This document shows positions 54,315 through 63,567 of a stretch of 64,000 nucleotides of DNA, piece by piece. Positions within the stretch are counted from its first letter, which is position 1, and each line of letters opens with the position of its first letter. Position numbers and translations under genes: made by a program. This stretch comes from Pseudidiomarina aquimaris (lineage in GTDB: Bacteria > Pseudomonadota > Gammaproteobacteria > Enterobacterales > Alteromonadaceae). Where the stretch lies: assembly GCF_003987395.1 (NCBI RefSeq), contig NZ_PIPT01000005.1, positions 1-64,000 of the forward strand, in the 5' to 3' direction. Below the pieces are notes generated by a model. It made no database searches. It had not been told where the DNA came from and saw only the letters and a program-made list of their open reading frames with translations.

Positions 54315-55205
54315 TTATGTGTTGGTGAGTTCGCTCACCAACATATCGTACAACAACCGGGCGCAAGGCCCGGTTTTGTCGTTTTTGGGCAGGACTAAAT
54401 AGGTCGATCCAGTACGATGGGAGCCGCCTGCCAACTTTAGCTCTACGAGCTGCTCGGACTGTGCGGTAATAAACGGCGGTAACCAGCAAAAGCCGATTCC
54501 TGCTTCGACCAATTGCAGCGCTTCATTGAAATTATTTACTGTCCAGCGTTGTTCTGCTTTCAGCCAACCTTGTTGCTCTAGCGGCTTTTGTGCAGTGTCT
54601 CGAATCACAATTTGCAGATACTGACTGAGTTGATCTGGGTTCAACGGTGCAGGCATGGTGGCAAGCGGATGGTCTTTGTTGACGACAAGGTGCAGGTGAA
54701 ACGGCGCCAAGGGTTCACCCACAAAGCCTTTCGGCACTTGATGCGTGATGACCAAGTCAGCGCGCTGTTCGGTAATCGCCTCGACTGAGCCAGTAAGCAC
54801 GGTATCTTCAATAACCAGACGACTGCCGCGACTGTGTAACTGAAATTCACGCAACACGGGCAGCAACTGGTTACGGTCAAATACCATTTCGACCGCAAGC
54901 TTTATTTCCGGCTCCCAGCCTTGTTTCAAGTTTAGCGCTAATTGCTCAAGTTCGGTAACGAGCACCGTCAACTGCCGTGAGCGGCGCAGCATCACCGCAC
55001 CAATCTCGGTTAGCTCAGCTTTGCGTCCGATAACTTGCAGCAGCTTAACGCCCAAGGTGTCCTGTAGCTTTGCGACGGCATGGTTCATCGAGCTTTGACT
55101 CTTATTCAGCGCCTGTGCTGCTTGCGCGTAGCCACCATAGTCAACCACCGCCTGCAGAATGCGCCATTGCTCGATGGTAGTTTTTGGGCGGTAGTTATTA
55201 GCCAT
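54315..55205 (-). CDS. LysR-family transcriptional regulator
   Basis: 296 residues. Winged helix-turn-helix at about 10-70 (ILQAVVDYGGYAQAAQALNKSQSSMNHAVAKLQ), then a LysR substrate-binding domain (about 95-290). Target unknown; it is convergent with the peptide transporter and separated from cmoB by only 10 bp, so it probably shares a transcript with cmoB. A hairpin (GTTGGTGAG/CTCACCAAC) falls within its last codons and may also end the transporter transcript. Confidence 0.9.
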   Translation of the reverse strand: MANNYRPKTTIEQWRILQAVVDYGGYAQAAQALNKSQSSMNHAVAKLQDTLGVKLLQVIGRKAELTEIGAVMLRRSRQLTVLVTELEQLALNLKQGWEPEIKLAVEMVFDRNQLLPVLREFQLHSRGSRLVIEDTVLTGSVEAITEQRADLVITHQVPKGFVGEPLAPFHLHLVVNKDHPLATMPAPLNPDQLSQYLQIVIRDTAQKPLEQQGWLKAEQRWTVNNFNEALQLVEAGIGFCWLPPFITAQSEQLVELKLAGGSHRTGSTYLVLPKNDKTGPCARLLYDMLVSELTNT

Positions 55206-55215
55206 GGTAAGTCTC

Positions 55216-56181
55216 TTAGTTATTGGCGATGATCACGGCGCGTCGTGGCGCAGGGTAACCTTCGATGCTTTTGCTGTGATCATTTGGGTCAAGAAAGTCG
55301 ACCAGCGACTGCCCCGTCATCCATTCGGTTGCGCGCTGTTCGCTAAGTTCGGTGACATTTTCGTCGACCACGCGAGCATTCTTGAAGCCGCAACGCTCAA
55401 GCCAATGCAGCAGTGCCGCAGTACTTGGAATAAACCAGACGTTGCGCATCTTGGCGTAGGTTTGCCCTGGTACCAGTACAGTATTGACATCGCCCTCGAC
55501 CACCAGCGTTTCGAGAACCAGCTGACCGCCTTGCCGCAACTGTGCTTTTAGCTGCGTTAAAAAGTCGATAGGCGAGCGACGGTGGTACAGCACGCCCATG
55601 CTGAATACGGTGTCGAATGCTTTCAGTTCGGGCAGGTCCTCAACGCCGAGGGGAAACCAATGTGCTCGTTGTTGCAGGGCTTTGGGCATAAACTGCCGTA
55701 CCGCCATAAATTGCGCCATAAACAGCTGTCCTGGGTCGACGCCCCAAGCCTGTTCCGCACCGCTTTCGAGCATGCGCCAGAGGTGGTAACCACTGCCACA
55801 GCCGACATCTAAGACTTGCTGGCCGGTTAAATCGCCAATGTGCGGCGCCACGCGCTGCCATTTGAAGTCCGAGCGCCACTCGGTATCGATGTCGACGCCA
55901 TGCAAATGAAACGGTCCTTTGCGCCAAGGGGTAAGCTGTTGCAGTAGCCCGCGAATACGGTTCTGCTCACCTTCGCTCACGCCTTGGTTGGTGACGGTCA
56001 CGGTGTCACTCAGTTCGACATGTTCGGGCTCAAGTTTCGGCAACTGCGCAACGCAGCGTAGCCATTTATGCAGTTCGCCGTGTTGTTGTTGCTGTTCCCA
56101 ATGCGCAAGTTGTTGCGGCAGGTGGGTGAGCCAATGGCTAAGCGGCGATTGCGCCACAGCTATGAGATCGTTTTTGAACAT
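55216..56181 (-). CDS. cmoB: tRNA 5-carboxymethoxyuridine synthase CmoB
   Basis: 321 residues, transfers a carboxymethyl group from Cx-SAM to ho5U34 of tRNA. The SAM fold has [20 protein letters not shown] (near 124-143); [20 protein letters not shown] near 92-111 and [14 protein letters not shown] are CmoB signatures. ATG at 56181 with AAGGA upstream; the frame continues into the heptamer array, which would add repeat-coded residues (NNEQRTT) and is not the start. It is downstream of cmoA, separated by 142 bp of repeats. Confidence 0.95.
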   Translation of the reverse strand: MFKNDLIAVAQSPLSHWLTHLPQQLAHWEQQQQHGELHKWLRCVAQLPKLEPEHVELSDTVTVTNQGVSEGEQNRIRGLLQQLTPWRKGPFHLHGVDIDTEWRSDFKWQRVAPHIGDLTGQQVLDVGCGSGYHLWRMLESGAEQAWGVDPGQLFMAQFMAVRQFMPKALQQRAHWFPLGVEDLPELKAFDTVFSMGVLYHRRSPIDFLTQLKAQLRQGGQLVLETLVVEGDVNTVLVPGQTYAKMRNVWFIPSTAALLHWLERCGFKNARVVDENVTELSEQRATEWMTGQSLVDFLDPNDHSKSIEGYPAPRRAVIIANN

Positions 56182-56197
56182 AAAATCCTTAAGAGCC

Positions 56198-56239
56198 GTT
56201 ATTCGTTGTTCGTTGTTCGTTGTTCGTTGTTCGTTATTC
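56198..56239. repeat. Heptamer tandem array I (six units, family 1)
   Basis: Six 7-bp units: GTTATTC, four GTTGTTC, GTTATTC. On the minus strand (GAAYAAC units) the array ends 16 nt before the cmoB ATG, with CTCTTAAGGA, the Shine-Dalgarno, in the gap. The other side abuts REP copy 3 without a base between. Confidence 0.9.
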
Positions 56240-56327
56240 GTAGCCCGTGGTTCTACCACGGGGCAGGCCTGACGTTTTGACCATGTTCGTTGAATTCGAG
56301 ATACCCCGTAGTAAAACTACGGGCTAC
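56240..56327. repeat. GTAG-REP inverted pair, copy 3 (family 2)
   Basis: Exactly 88 bp, as copy 2. Left unit 56240-56262 (GTAG, then CCCGTGGT-TCT-ACCACGGG) and right unit 56305-56327 (CCCGTAGT-AAA-ACTACGGG, then CTAC). The spacer matches copies 1 and 2 only when reversed, so this copy lies in the opposite orientation. The stop codon of cmoA (TAG) is the TAG of this element's GTAG. Confidence 0.9.
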
Positions 56328-57070
56328 CACTTCACTGCGATTAAGGCGGCGAAGTTGTAGCACTGAAACCATACTTGTACCGCGCTAAAACCCACTTCAC
56401 GTAAGCGCTTTTCATGCGTCTCTAAACTATCGATACGCATGACGTTTTCGATGGCAGCACGTTTTTGGCTTATTTCTAATTCACTGTAGCCGTTGGCGCG
56501 TTTGAATTCATGGTGTAAATCTACCAACACGTCGTCCATTGCGGCATTTTCGCTTTTAAATTTTTCGGAGAGCAGCAGGACGCCCCCTGGCTTGAGGCCG
56601 TCATAGATGGTCTGTAAGACGCCTTGGCGCTGTTCCGGTGGTACAAACTGTAAGGTGAAGTTCATGGTCACCACAGATGCGTCAGTGATCTGTGTGTCGC
56701 GAATGTCTTCACACTTTACTTCGGCCGGAATCTCGCTGCGGTAGCCTTCGAGGTGTAGGCGGCAGCGTTCGACCATGGCCTCAGAGTTATCGACTGCGAC
56801 CATGTTGATGCCGCTAGCCCCTTGCGCGCCTTGGCGCATGGCGAGAGTGGCAGCACCAAGTGAGCAGCCTAGATCATACAATCTGCTGTCGGGCTGAGCG
56901 AAGCGCCGCGTTAACTGATGAATGCCTTGTAAGATGCTTTGGTAGCCGGGCACGGAGCGATTAATCATGTCAGGAAAAACCTCAACCACGCGTTGGTCAA
57001 AGGCAAAGTCGCTGACTTGCGTGAGTGGCTCGGCAAAAATAGCATCAGGTTTGCTGTCAAATTGGCTCAT
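56324..57070 (-). CDS. cmoA: Carboxy-S-adenosyl-L-methionine synthase CmoA
   Basis: 248 residues, makes carboxy-SAM from SAM and prephenate for CmoB. FAFDQRVVEVFPDMINRSVPGYQ and LYDLGCSLGAATLAMRQG (motif I) with SEKFKSENAAMDDVLVDLHHEFKRANGYSELEISQKR are CmoA hallmarks. The C-terminus NFAALIAVKW runs to a TAG supplied by the REP element, so the native stop appears to have been replaced. Confidence 0.95.
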   Translation of the reverse strand: MSQFDSKPDAIFAEPLTQVSDFAFDQRVVEVFPDMINRSVPGYQSILQGIHQLTRRFAQPDSRLYDLGCSLGAATLAMRQGAQGASGINMVAVDNSEAMVERCRLHLEGYRSEIPAEVKCEDIRDTQITDASVVTMNFTLQFVPPEQRQGVLQTIYDGLKPGGVLLLSEKFKSENAAMDDVLVDLHHEFKRANGYSELEISQKRAAIENVMRIDSLETHEKRLREVGFSAVQVWFQCYNFAALIAVKW

Positions 57071-57160
57071 ATTTCAACACTATGAATTAAATCGAATGGT
57101 CATAGTTTAACGCACTGTGAGAGAAAACTTGATGATTTTCGCAAATCGAGCCTCACCAAT

Positions 57161-57180
57161 CAAAAGAAGTGATACTTTTG
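57161..57180 (+). promoter_or_regulatory. Possible operator of toxin-antitoxin pair 2
   Basis: Inverted CAAAAG/CTTTTG with an 8-bp spacer overlaps a -10-like GATACT (57171-57176), 22 bp before the antitoxin ATG. Position fits autorepression. The -35 is unclear. Confidence 0.4.
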
Positions 57181-57202
57181 GCGGCTAAATGGGCAAGTAA
57201 GT

Positions 57203-57460
57203 ATGAAAGTAGAGCTGGTGACCCAATTAAAAAGGCAGGCGACGGCGATTATTGCCGAATTACAGCGTTCGAAAGAGCCAGTATTGATTACCGAACACGG
57301 TAAGCCTGCAGCTTATCTTGTCGATGTGGAAGAATATCAAGCGATACAGCGTCGACTCGATTTGTTAGATGCGTTGGCACAAGGAGAGCGTGCCATTGCT
57401 GACGATCGGGTGGTGAATCAAGAAAAAGCCAAGGAGCGGCTGCAAAGATGGTTGAAATAA
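57203..57460 (+). CDS. Phd/YefM-type antitoxin
   Basis: 85 residues: LVTQLKRQATAIIAELQRSKEPVLITEHGKPAAYLVDVEEYQ is a textbook Phd/YefM DNA-binding domain, and the C-terminal helix (ADDRVVNQEKAKERLQRW) would bind the toxin. It overlaps the toxin start by 13 bp. Confidence 0.88.
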   Translation: MKVELVTQLKRQATAIIAELQRSKEPVLITEHGKPAAYLVDVEEYQAIQRRLDLLDALAQGERAIADDRVVNQEKAKERLQRWLK

Positions 57461-57741
57461 TTTGGACCGCGCCGGCACTGGATGAGCTCGATGCGATTGC
57501 GGCTTATGTTGCTATGGATAATCCAGTCGCCGCTCAGATACCCGTGGAAAAGGTGTTTAACGCAACCGAGGGGCTCAGTCGTTATCCAGATTCGGGGCGC
57601 AGACCACCAGAGCTCCCGCAAGGTCGCTACCGAGAAATTGTTGCCCCGCCTTGTCGTATTTTCTATCGCATCGAAAATGACAAGCTTTATCTTGTTCACG
57701 TACAACGCGATGCCCAGCAGCTCCGTGAAATCCGCTACTGA
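57448..57741 (+). CDS. ParE/RelE-family toxin
   Basis: 97 residues: VEIIWTAPALDELDAIAAYVAMDNPVAA, VEKVFNATEGLSRYPDSGRRPPELPQGRYREIVAPPCRIFYRIEND and YLVHVQRDAQQLRE are typical of the ParE-like group. ParE toxins poison gyrase while RelE toxins cleave mRNA; the sequence pattern favours ParE/RelE-like without resolving which. The aspS promoter overlaps its 3' end. Confidence 0.87.
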   Translation: MVEIIWTAPALDELDAIAAYVAMDNPVAAQIPVEKVFNATEGLSRYPDSGRRPPELPQGRYREIVAPPCRIFYRIENDKLYLVHVQRDAQQLREIRY

Positions 57742-57765
57742 CAATTGCTGTCAGTCCGTTATAAT
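57738..57765 (+). promoter_or_regulatory. Sigma-70 promoter of aspS
   Basis: CTGACA (57738-57743), a 16-bp spacer and a perfect TATAAT (57760-57765), about 40 bp before the aspS ATG. The -35 overlaps the stop codon of the toxin gene. Confidence 0.75.
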
Positions 57766-57806
57766 GTGGCGCTTTGTAAATTCTAACTTGTGGTAGGGAA
57801 GCTCCC

Positions 57807-59585
57807 ATGCGTAGCCATTATTGCGGACAGCTCGAAAAGAGTCTTGTTGATCAACAGGTAACCCTGTGTGGATGGGTTAATAAACGTCGTGACCTCGGTG
57901 GTCTGATTTTCATCGATATGCGTGACCGTACCGGTTTGGTGCAGGTGGTATTCGATCCGGATCAAGCGGCGCTGTTTGAAACCGCGAATAAGTTACGCCA
58001 AGAGTTCTGTGTACGCCTGAAAGGCACAGTACGTGCGCGCCCAGAGAGCCAAGTGAATGCCAATATGGCGACCGGTGCAGTTGAAGTCATGGCCGACGAG
58101 CTTGAGATTTTGAGCCGTTCAGAGCCATTGCCAATCGACTTTAACCAGCACGTGAGCGAAGAAGCGCGTCTGCGTTTCCGCTATCTCGACTTGCGTCGTC
58201 CGAATATGAACCACAATTTGCAGTTCCGTGCGCGGGTTACCAGTGCGGTTCGCCGTTTTATGGATGATGCTGGCTTTTTAGATATCGAAACGCCAATGTT
58301 GACCCGTGCAACGCCAGAAGGCGCACGTGACTATTTGGTCCCAAGCCGCACGCACAAAGGCAAGTTCTTTGCCTTGCCACAGTCACCGCAGCTGTTTAAG
58401 CAGTTGTTGATGATGTCGGGCTTCGATCGCTACTACCAAATTGTTAAGTGCTTCCGTGACGAAGACTTGCGCGCTGACCGTCAGCCAGAATTTACCCAAA
58501 TCGATATTGAAACCTCGTTCATGACTGCCGACCAAGTGATGGCGGTGACCGAGCAGATGGTTCGCAAGCTGTTCAATGAGCTGCTTGAAGTTGACCTTGG
58601 CGACTTCCCGCAAATGAGCTGGCATGAAGCCATGCGTCGCTTCGGTAGTGACAAGCCAGATCTGCGTAACCCGCTCGAGCTAGTTGATGTCGCTGACTTA
58701 CTCAAAGATGTTGAGTTTAAGGTCTTTGCTGGCCCAGCAAACGATCCGAAAGGCCGTGTTGCCGCGCTAAAAGTGCCAGGCAAAGCGGGCGATATTTCGC
58801 GTAAGAATATTGACGAATACACTAACTTCGTTGGTATCTACGGTGCCAAAGGTCTGGCATGGTTGAAAGTGAATGACCTTGCTGCTGGTCGCGACGGGAT
58901 TCAGTCTCCAGTATTGAAATTTATTCCAGATGACGCGCTACAAGGGATTCTTGAGCGTACTGAAGCCGCTGACGGCGATATTATTTTCTTCGGCGCTGAC
59001 AATGCGACTGTCGTGGCAGAAGCCATGGGCGCATTACGTTTGAAAGTGGGCGAAGAGCACGGCTTTGTGAGTGATGAGTGGCGTCCGCTTTGGGTCGTTG
59101 ACTTCCCAATGTTTGAAGAGCATGACGGTGAGCTTCACGCAATCCATCACCCATTCACCGCGCCGGTGGGGGTCACGCCAGAGGAGCTGAAAGCTAACCC
59201 GGCGGAGACCTTATCGAATGCTTACGACATGGTTTTGAATGGTGTTGAAGTCGGCGGCGGTTCGGTCCGTATCCACGACAATGCCATGCAGCAAGCTGTA
59301 TTTGAAATTTTGGGTATCGAAAAAGAAGAAGCGCAAGAGAAATTTGGCTTCTTGCTTGAGGCTCTGAAGTACGGTACGCCACCGCACGCAGGCTTAGCAT
59401 TTGGTTTGGATCGTTTGGTGATGTTGATGGTGGGCGCAAGCTCGATTCGTGAAGTGATTGCCTTCCCGAAAACGACCACTGCCGCATGTGTGTTAACCGA
59501 TGCGCCAGGCCTCGCCAACCCAGATGCATTGCAGGAGTTGGGCGTAGCCGTTAAGGTAGCTGAGGAAGCTAACGACAACGACTAA
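57807..59585 (+). CDS. aspS: Aspartyl-tRNA synthetase
   Basis: 592 residues, bacterial-type class II enzyme. N-terminal OB anticodon-binding domain ([26 protein letters not shown]), motif 2 [18 protein letters not shown] (near 218-235), the GAD insertion and motif 3 [12 protein letters not shown] (near 529-540). First of an aspS-yebC-ruvC-ruvA-ruvB run. Confidence 0.98.
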   Translation: MRSHYCGQLEKSLVDQQVTLCGWVNKRRDLGGLIFIDMRDRTGLVQVVFDPDQAALFETANKLRQEFCVRLKGTVRARPESQVNANMATGAVEVMADELEILSRSEPLPIDFNQHVSEEARLRFRYLDLRRPNMNHNLQFRARVTSAVRRFMDDAGFLDIETPMLTRATPEGARDYLVPSRTHKGKFFALPQSPQLFKQLLMMSGFDRYYQIVKCFRDEDLRADRQPEFTQIDIETSFMTADQVMAVTEQMVRKLFNELLEVDLGDFPQMSWHEAMRRFGSDKPDLRNPLELVDVADLLKDVEFKVFAGPANDPKGRVAALKVPGKAGDISRKNIDEYTNFVGIYGAKGLAWLKVNDLAAGRDGIQSPVLKFIPDDALQGILERTEAADGDIIFFGADNATVVAEAMGALRLKVGEEHGFVSDEWRPLWVVDFPMFEEHDGELHAIHHPFTAPVGVTPEELKANPAETLSNAYDMVLNGVEVGGGSVRIHDNAMQQAVFEILGIEKEEAQEKFGFLLEALKYGTPPHAGLAFGLDRLVMLMVGASSIREVIAFPKTTTAACVLTDAPGLANPDALQELGVAVKVAEEANDND

Positions 59586-59599
59586 CGAGGAGCGACACA

Positions 59600-60346
59600 A
59601 TGGCAGGTCATTCGAAATGGGCCAACATTAAACATCGCAAAGCCGCGCAAGATGCGAAGCGCGGCAAAATCTTTACTCGTCTTATCCGGGAAATTGTGGT
59701 CGCTGCCCGCCAAGGTGGCGGCGACCCAGAGACCAACCCACGCTTACGCGCTGCCATCGACAAAGCGCTGTCGAACAACATGAAAAAAGACACCATTGAT
59801 ACCGCGGTCAAGCGCGGTAGTGGTGATCTTGAAGGCGACAACGTTGAAGAATTGAGTTATGAGGGCTATGGCCCAGGCGGCGTTGCCATCTTTGTCGAAA
59901 CTATGACCGACAATCGTAACCGTACGGTATCTGAAGTGCGTTATGCGTTTAGTAAGTTCAACGGTAATCTCGGCACCGATGGCTCGGTCGCGTACTTGTT
60001 TAACAAGCGCGGCGTGCTAAGTTTTACCGCCGAAACCGACGAAGACGGCCTGATGGAAGCCGCTTTAGAAGCGGGTGCCGAAGACGTTGTAACCAACGAA
60101 GATGGTAGCTTCGATGTGTTCACCACGCCTGAAACTTTTGGCCAGGTAAAAGATGGCCTCGTGCAAGCAGGCTATGAACCTGAGCATGCTGAAGTGAGCT
60201 TTATTCCAGATACCCGCTCTCAGCTCGATGAAGGCGACGCCGAAACATTCTTAAAGCTGATTGATGCGCTCGAAGAGCTCGACGATGTACAAGAGGTCTA
60301 TCACAACGCCGATATTGCTGATGATGTCTTGGAGCGCATTGGCTAA
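59600..60346 (+). CDS. yebC: YebC/TACO1-family protein
   Basis: 248 residues beginning [22 protein letters not shown], the family's most conserved segment. YebC proteins act as transcriptional regulators or help ribosomes through proline-rich stretches. It shares a base with ruvC (TAATG), the conserved yebC-ruvCAB order. Confidence 0.96.
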   Translation: MAGHSKWANIKHRKAAQDAKRGKIFTRLIREIVVAARQGGGDPETNPRLRAAIDKALSNNMKKDTIDTAVKRGSGDLEGDNVEELSYEGYGPGGVAIFVETMTDNRNRTVSEVRYAFSKFNGNLGTDGSVAYLFNKRGVLSFTAETDEDGLMEAALEAGAEDVVTNEDGSFDVFTTPETFGQVKDGLVQAGYEPEHAEVSFIPDTRSQLDEGDAETFLKLIDALEELDDVQEVYHNADIADDVLERIG

Positions 60347-60873
60347 TGGCCATTATTCTGGGCATTGACCCAGGCTCGCGGATGACCGGGTATGGCGTCA
60401 TTCGGCAACAAGGTAATCAGCTAACCTATGTCGCTAGCGGTTGTATTAATGCCGCTGGCACCCCGCGCAAACCATTGTCACTTGCCGAAAAGCTGAAGGT
60501 CATTCATGATGGCGTAAGCGAACTGATTGCGCAGTTTCAACCTGATGAGTTTGCGATTGAGCAGGTGTTTATGGCACGCAACCCCGACTCGGCGTTGAAA
60601 CTTGGGCAGGCGCGCGGGGCGGCCATTGTCGCAGCGGCTTGCGCTGGGCTTCCGGTCGCTGAGTACGCTGCGCGCTTAGTGAAGCAAGCGGTGGTGGGGA
60701 CGGGTGCGGCTGACAAAGCGCAAGTGCAGCATATGGTCATGGCGATGCTCAAATTGGGCCACCGCCCGCAAGCCGATGCTGCGGATGCCCTTGCCGTGGC
60801 GATGTGCCATGCGCACAATCGAAATCAAGCCATTCTGATGGCAACCAATAAAACTACAAGGAGAGCTCGGTGA
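60346..60873 (+). CDS. ruvC: Holliday junction endonuclease RuvC
   Basis: 175 residues. Catalytic acids: Asp7 ([14 protein letters not shown]), Glu in [23 protein letters not shown] (near 68) and the pair in [14 protein letters not shown] (near 141-144). It resolves Holliday junctions with RuvAB. Confidence 0.97.
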   Translation: MAIILGIDPGSRMTGYGVIRQQGNQLTYVASGCINAAGTPRKPLSLAEKLKVIHDGVSELIAQFQPDEFAIEQVFMARNPDSALKLGQARGAAIVAAACAGLPVAEYAARLVKQAVVGTGAADKAQVQHMVMAMLKLGHRPQADAADALAVAMCHAHNRNQAILMATNKTTRRAR

Positions 60874-61490
60874 TTGGCCGCTTGACCGGAACCTTAATTA
60901 GTAAACAACCACCGGAAATCATGATTGATGTGCACGGTGTTGGTTACGAAGTGCAAATGCCGATGACGTGCTTGTTTGAGTTGCCTGACATCGGTGAACC
61001 CGTAACAGTCATCACGCACTTTGTGGTACGTGAAGATGCGCAGTTGCTCTACGGCTTTAATACCTTTGCCGAGCGCTCGCTGTTCCGCCAACTAATTAAA
61101 GCGCAAGGGGTAGGGCCGAAGTTGGCACTTACCATTATGTCAGGTATGACCGCCCATCAGTTCGTGCAGGCCGTGACGCATGACGATGTTTCGAGCCTGA
61201 TTAAGTTGCCGGGCGTCGGCCGTAAAACAGCAGAGCGCCTTGTCGTTGAAATGCGAGACCGTTTGCAGCAGTGGAGTAGCTCAACGCCAGCTACCGACGC
61301 CGCTCCGGTTGATTTCGGTGATGGCCAAACAACATTGGTCGCAAGCTCGCCACGCGATGACGCTGTCGGCGCGCTATTGGCGCTTGGCTATAAGCCGGCG
61401 CAAGCAGAAAAAGCTGTTGCGCAAGCATTGAAGGCAAATGAAGGTGCGTCAAGCGAAGAGCTCATCCGCACCGCGTTGAAAAACATGTAA
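60870..61490 (+). CDS. ruvA: Holliday junction branch-migration protein RuvA
   Basis: 206 residues from a GTG start ([21 protein letters not shown]), overlapping the ruvC stop by 4 bp with AAGGAGAG upstream. Two helix-hairpin-helix segments ([12 protein letters not shown] and [19 protein letters not shown]), then a domain III that contacts RuvB ([20 protein letters not shown]). Confidence 0.97.
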   Translation: MIGRLTGTLISKQPPEIMIDVHGVGYEVQMPMTCLFELPDIGEPVTVITHFVVREDAQLLYGFNTFAERSLFRQLIKAQGVGPKLALTIMSGMTAHQFVQAVTHDDVSSLIKLPGVGRKTAERLVVEMRDRLQQWSSSTPATDAAPVDFGDGQTTLVASSPRDDAVGALLALGYKPAQAEKAVAQALKANEGASSEELIRTALKNM

Positions 61491-61495
61491 GAAAA

Positions 61496-61627
61496 ACCGT
61501 TATTCGTTATTCGTACGCTACGCTGTTCGTCCGTGCTTCGCACTGTTCGTAGAACATCGAACAGCGAACGCAGTGAGTGGACGAACAGTGAGGCGAAGCC
61601 GAACGCACGAATAACGAATAACGTCTT
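61496..61627. repeat. Heptamer-based palindromic element E (family 1, long form)
   Basis: Outer arms of 17 bp are perfect: CGTTATTCGTTATTCGT (61498-61514) and its inverse (61607-61623). The interior shares GCTACGCTGTTCGTCCGTGC and CAGCGAACGCAGTGAG units with element D. It splits ruvA from ruvB and ends 12-16 nt before the ruvB ATG, with GGGG in the gap. Confidence 0.88.
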
Positions 61628-61639
61628 TTGGGGTTTTTG

Positions 61640-62644
61640 ATGATTGAACCGGACCGAATAAATCAGCCGCAGACACAGGGCGATGACGAACTCATCGACC
61701 GTGCGATTCGGCCGAAAAAACTTGCCGACTATACCGGGCAAGAGCATGTGGTTGAGCAAATGGAAATCTTTATCCAGGCGGCTCGCCAGCGCGAAGAAGC
61801 GCTGGATCATTTGCTTATTTTTGGTCCGCCAGGACTTGGTAAAACCACGTTGGCGAATATTGTTGCCAATGAATTGAACGTGAATATCCGTCAGACTTCG
61901 GGACCGGTACTAGAAAAAGCCGGTGACTTGGCTGCGTTGTTGACCAATCTTGAAGAGCACGACGTGTTGTTCATCGACGAAATTCATCGCTTGAGTCCGG
62001 TGGTGGAAGAGATTTTGTACCCAGCGATGGAAGACTATCAACTGGATATCATGATCGGCGAAGGCCCTGCGGCGCGCTCAATAAAATTAGATCTGCCGCC
62101 TTTCACGCTGATTGGTGCGACGACGCGGGCGGGGGCGTTAACTTCACCGTTGCGTGATCGTTTTGGTATTGTGCAACGTCTTGAGTTTTACAACGTCACT
62201 GAATTGACGACCATTATTCAGCGCTCAGCAAACTATTTGAACCTCGACCTAAATGACGATGGCGCTCGCGAAATTGCACGCCGTTCGCGCGGCACACCGC
62301 GTATTGCGAATCGCCTGTTGCGCCGCGTGCGCGATTTCGCTGAGGTTCGGAACAACGGTAAAATCGACTTACCAATTGCCTCTGCGGCATTAAAAATGGT
62401 GGACGTCGACGAAGCAGGTTTCGACTATATGGACCGTAAGTTGTTATTGGCCATTATAGAAAAATTTATGGGTGGTCCGGTGGGACTGGATAATATTGCC
62501 GCGGCCATTGGTGAAGAGAAAGACACGATTGAAGATGTGTTGGAGCCGTATTTGATTCAGCAGGGATTTTTGCAGCGTACGCCGCGGGGCAGAATTGCGA
62601 CGCCGCACGCCTACGCGCATTTCGGTTTGGATAGAAAAGACTAA
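61640..62644 (+). CDS. ruvB: Holliday junction helicase RuvB
   Basis: 334 residues, AAA+ motor. Walker [13 protein letters not shown] (near 60-71), Walker [10 protein letters not shown], sensor 1 IGATTRAG and the arginine finger region [11 protein letters not shown]-terminal winged helix ends the protein ([18 protein letters not shown]). The ATG at 61640 gives the usual MIEPDR start; four extra codons upstream lie in the repeat margin. Confidence 0.97.
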   Translation: MIEPDRINQPQTQGDDELIDRAIRPKKLADYTGQEHVVEQMEIFIQAARQREEALDHLLIFGPPGLGKTTLANIVANELNVNIRQTSGPVLEKAGDLAALLTNLEEHDVLFIDEIHRLSPVVEEILYPAMEDYQLDIMIGEGPAARSIKLDLPPFTLIGATTRAGALTSPLRDRFGIVQRLEFYNVTELTTIIQRSANYLNLDLNDDGAREIARRSRGTPRIANRLLRRVRDFAEVRNNGKIDLPIASAALKMVDVDEAGFDYMDRKLLLAIIEKFMGGPVGLDNIAAAIGEEKDTIEDVLEPYLIQQGFLQRTPRGRIATPHAYAHFGLDRKD

Positions 62645-62647
62645 AAG

Positions 62648-62745
62648 GGTTGTTTGCTATTCGCTGTTCGCACGCTCACTGCGTTCGCTTTTTGTTTAAG
62701 GCTTTCAACAAACATCGAACAGCAAACAGCGAACATCGCTCTTAA
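62648..62745. repeat. Heptamer-based palindromic element G (family 1)
   Basis: Left arm 62649-62670 is identical to the family consensus; right arm 62717-62741 has diverged units (CGAACAGCAAACAGCGAAC). The centre CACGCTCACTGCGTTCGC with TTTTTGTTTAA is as in element A and in the same orientation. It starts right after the ruvB stop and ends beside the terminator of the small RNA candidate 2. Confidence 0.82.
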
Positions 62746-62754
62746 ATTTGAGGC

Positions 62755-62781
62755 AAAAAAAAGCCCGCGGGGAAGCGGGCT
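62755..62781 (-). terminator. Terminator of small RNA candidate 2
   Basis: A 7-bp stem AGCCCGC/GCGGGCT, 6-nt loop, then T8 on the minus strand. On the plus strand the same hairpin is followed only by TAAAAAC, so it points leftwards. Confidence 0.88.
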
Positions 62782-62865
62782 AAAAACTACAGAACAACAA
62801 GGAAGTTAAATCCAGGGAACAATAACAGGGAAGAAGTGACAACCGGTCTCTTCGTAACTGATATG
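62755..62865 (-). ncRNA. Small RNA with C-rich anti-Shine-Dalgarno motifs (candidate 2)
   Basis: The minus strand has a strong promoter: TTGAAC (62899-62894), 16-bp spacer, TATAAT (62877-62872), predicting a start near 62865. About 110 nt downstream is an intrinsic terminator, stem AGCCCGC/GCGGGCT and T8. No reading frame of note lies between. The RNA carries CTTCTTCCCTG, TTCCCTGGAT and ACTTCCTTG, all complementary to ribosome-binding sequences. TCCCTGGAT matches the TonB receptor leader at 23810-23818 and is shared with candidate 1. Not recognised as a known family. Confidence 0.6.
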
Positions 62866-62871
62866 CTGCGC

Positions 62872-62899
62872 ATTATACGGAGGTCGGACATCTGTTCAA
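62872..62899 (-). promoter_or_regulatory. Sigma-70 promoter of small RNA candidate 2
   Basis: On the minus strand TTGAAC and a perfect TATAAT are separated by 16 bp. It is one of the best consensus promoters in the window, yet no minus-strand gene lies downstream before the terminator at 62755. Confidence 0.7.
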
Positions 62900-63141
62900 A
62901 CGAGAAAAATTGCGCTTCGGATTAGTAAAAGTAATAGCAAGATGTAACACCTGAATAAATAATGAGCTGGCAAAAATTGGTAAGACCAAAAATAGTATTT
63001 TAGAACAGCAGCTTAGTGTTTTGTGGTCAATTTATTTAAATAAATAAATGTCTGGCTACTTTTTAATCATGCAAAAAATTTACATAAACTTTGAGTAGGG
63101 CTTGCTTGAAGATTCGTTAAATTAAAGGAAAGCTTGCAAGT
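62900..63141. other. AT-rich region upstream of ybgC
   Basis: This is the right half of the 497-bp ruvB-ybgC gap; the left half holds element G and small RNA candidate 2. It is very AT-rich (for example TTATTTAAATAAATAAATG near 63030-63049) with no reading frame of note. It should hold the ybgC-tol promoter, but no single clear site was picked. Confidence 0.4.
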
Positions 63142-63567
63142 ATGGCGGAAGCAAATGCATTTTCATGGCCGATTCGGGTCTACTATGAAGACACGGATGC
63201 TGGCGGTATCGTATATTATGCCAACTATCTCAAATTCCTTGAGCGGGCGCGGACCGAGTGGTTACGCTCGCTAGGAATAGAGCAAGATACATGGCTTGCG
63301 CATCGGCTTGGTTTTGTCGTGCGGCAGGTAACGATGGATTTAATACGACCGGCGCGATTTAATGATGAACTGCGCGTGACGGTTGTGGTCGAACGGTTAA
63401 AGCGCGCATCAGTCGTGTTTACACAACAAGTGCTGGATCAAAACGGCACGGTTTTATGTCAGGCACAGGTCAAAGCGGCCTGTGTTAATTTAGGGGAAGC
63501 TGGTGACGCCGTTCGGGCGGTGCCAATGCCAACGGAAATAATAGAGGTACTTAAGCGTGCAAGCTGA
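63142..63567 (+). CDS. ybgC: Acyl-CoA thioesterase YbgC (tol-pal associated)
   Basis: 141 residues, hotdog-fold thioesterase. The active-site segment YYEDTDAGGIVYYANYLKFLERARTEWL (near 14-41) is diagnostic, with the catalytic Asp in EDTDAGG. It is the first gene of the tol-pal cluster and overlaps tolQ by 11 bp. Confidence 0.95.
   Translation: MAEANAFSWPIRVYYEDTDAGGIVYYANYLKFLERARTEWLRSLGIEQDTWLAHRLGFVVRQVTMDLIRPARFNDELRVTVVVERLKRASVVFTQQVLDQNGTVLCQAQVKAACVNLGEAGDAVRAVPMPTEIIEVLKRAS

Noticed and set aside
54319-54376. Terminators between the POT transporter and the LysR gene
   Set aside because: Two hairpins exist but both lie in LysR codons and lack a convincing T-tract on the plus strand; mentioned under the LysR gene only.
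56182-56259. N-terminal extension of CmoB
   Set aside because: It is a translation of the REP/heptamer repeats; the ATG at 56181 has AAGGA upstream and gives the family start.
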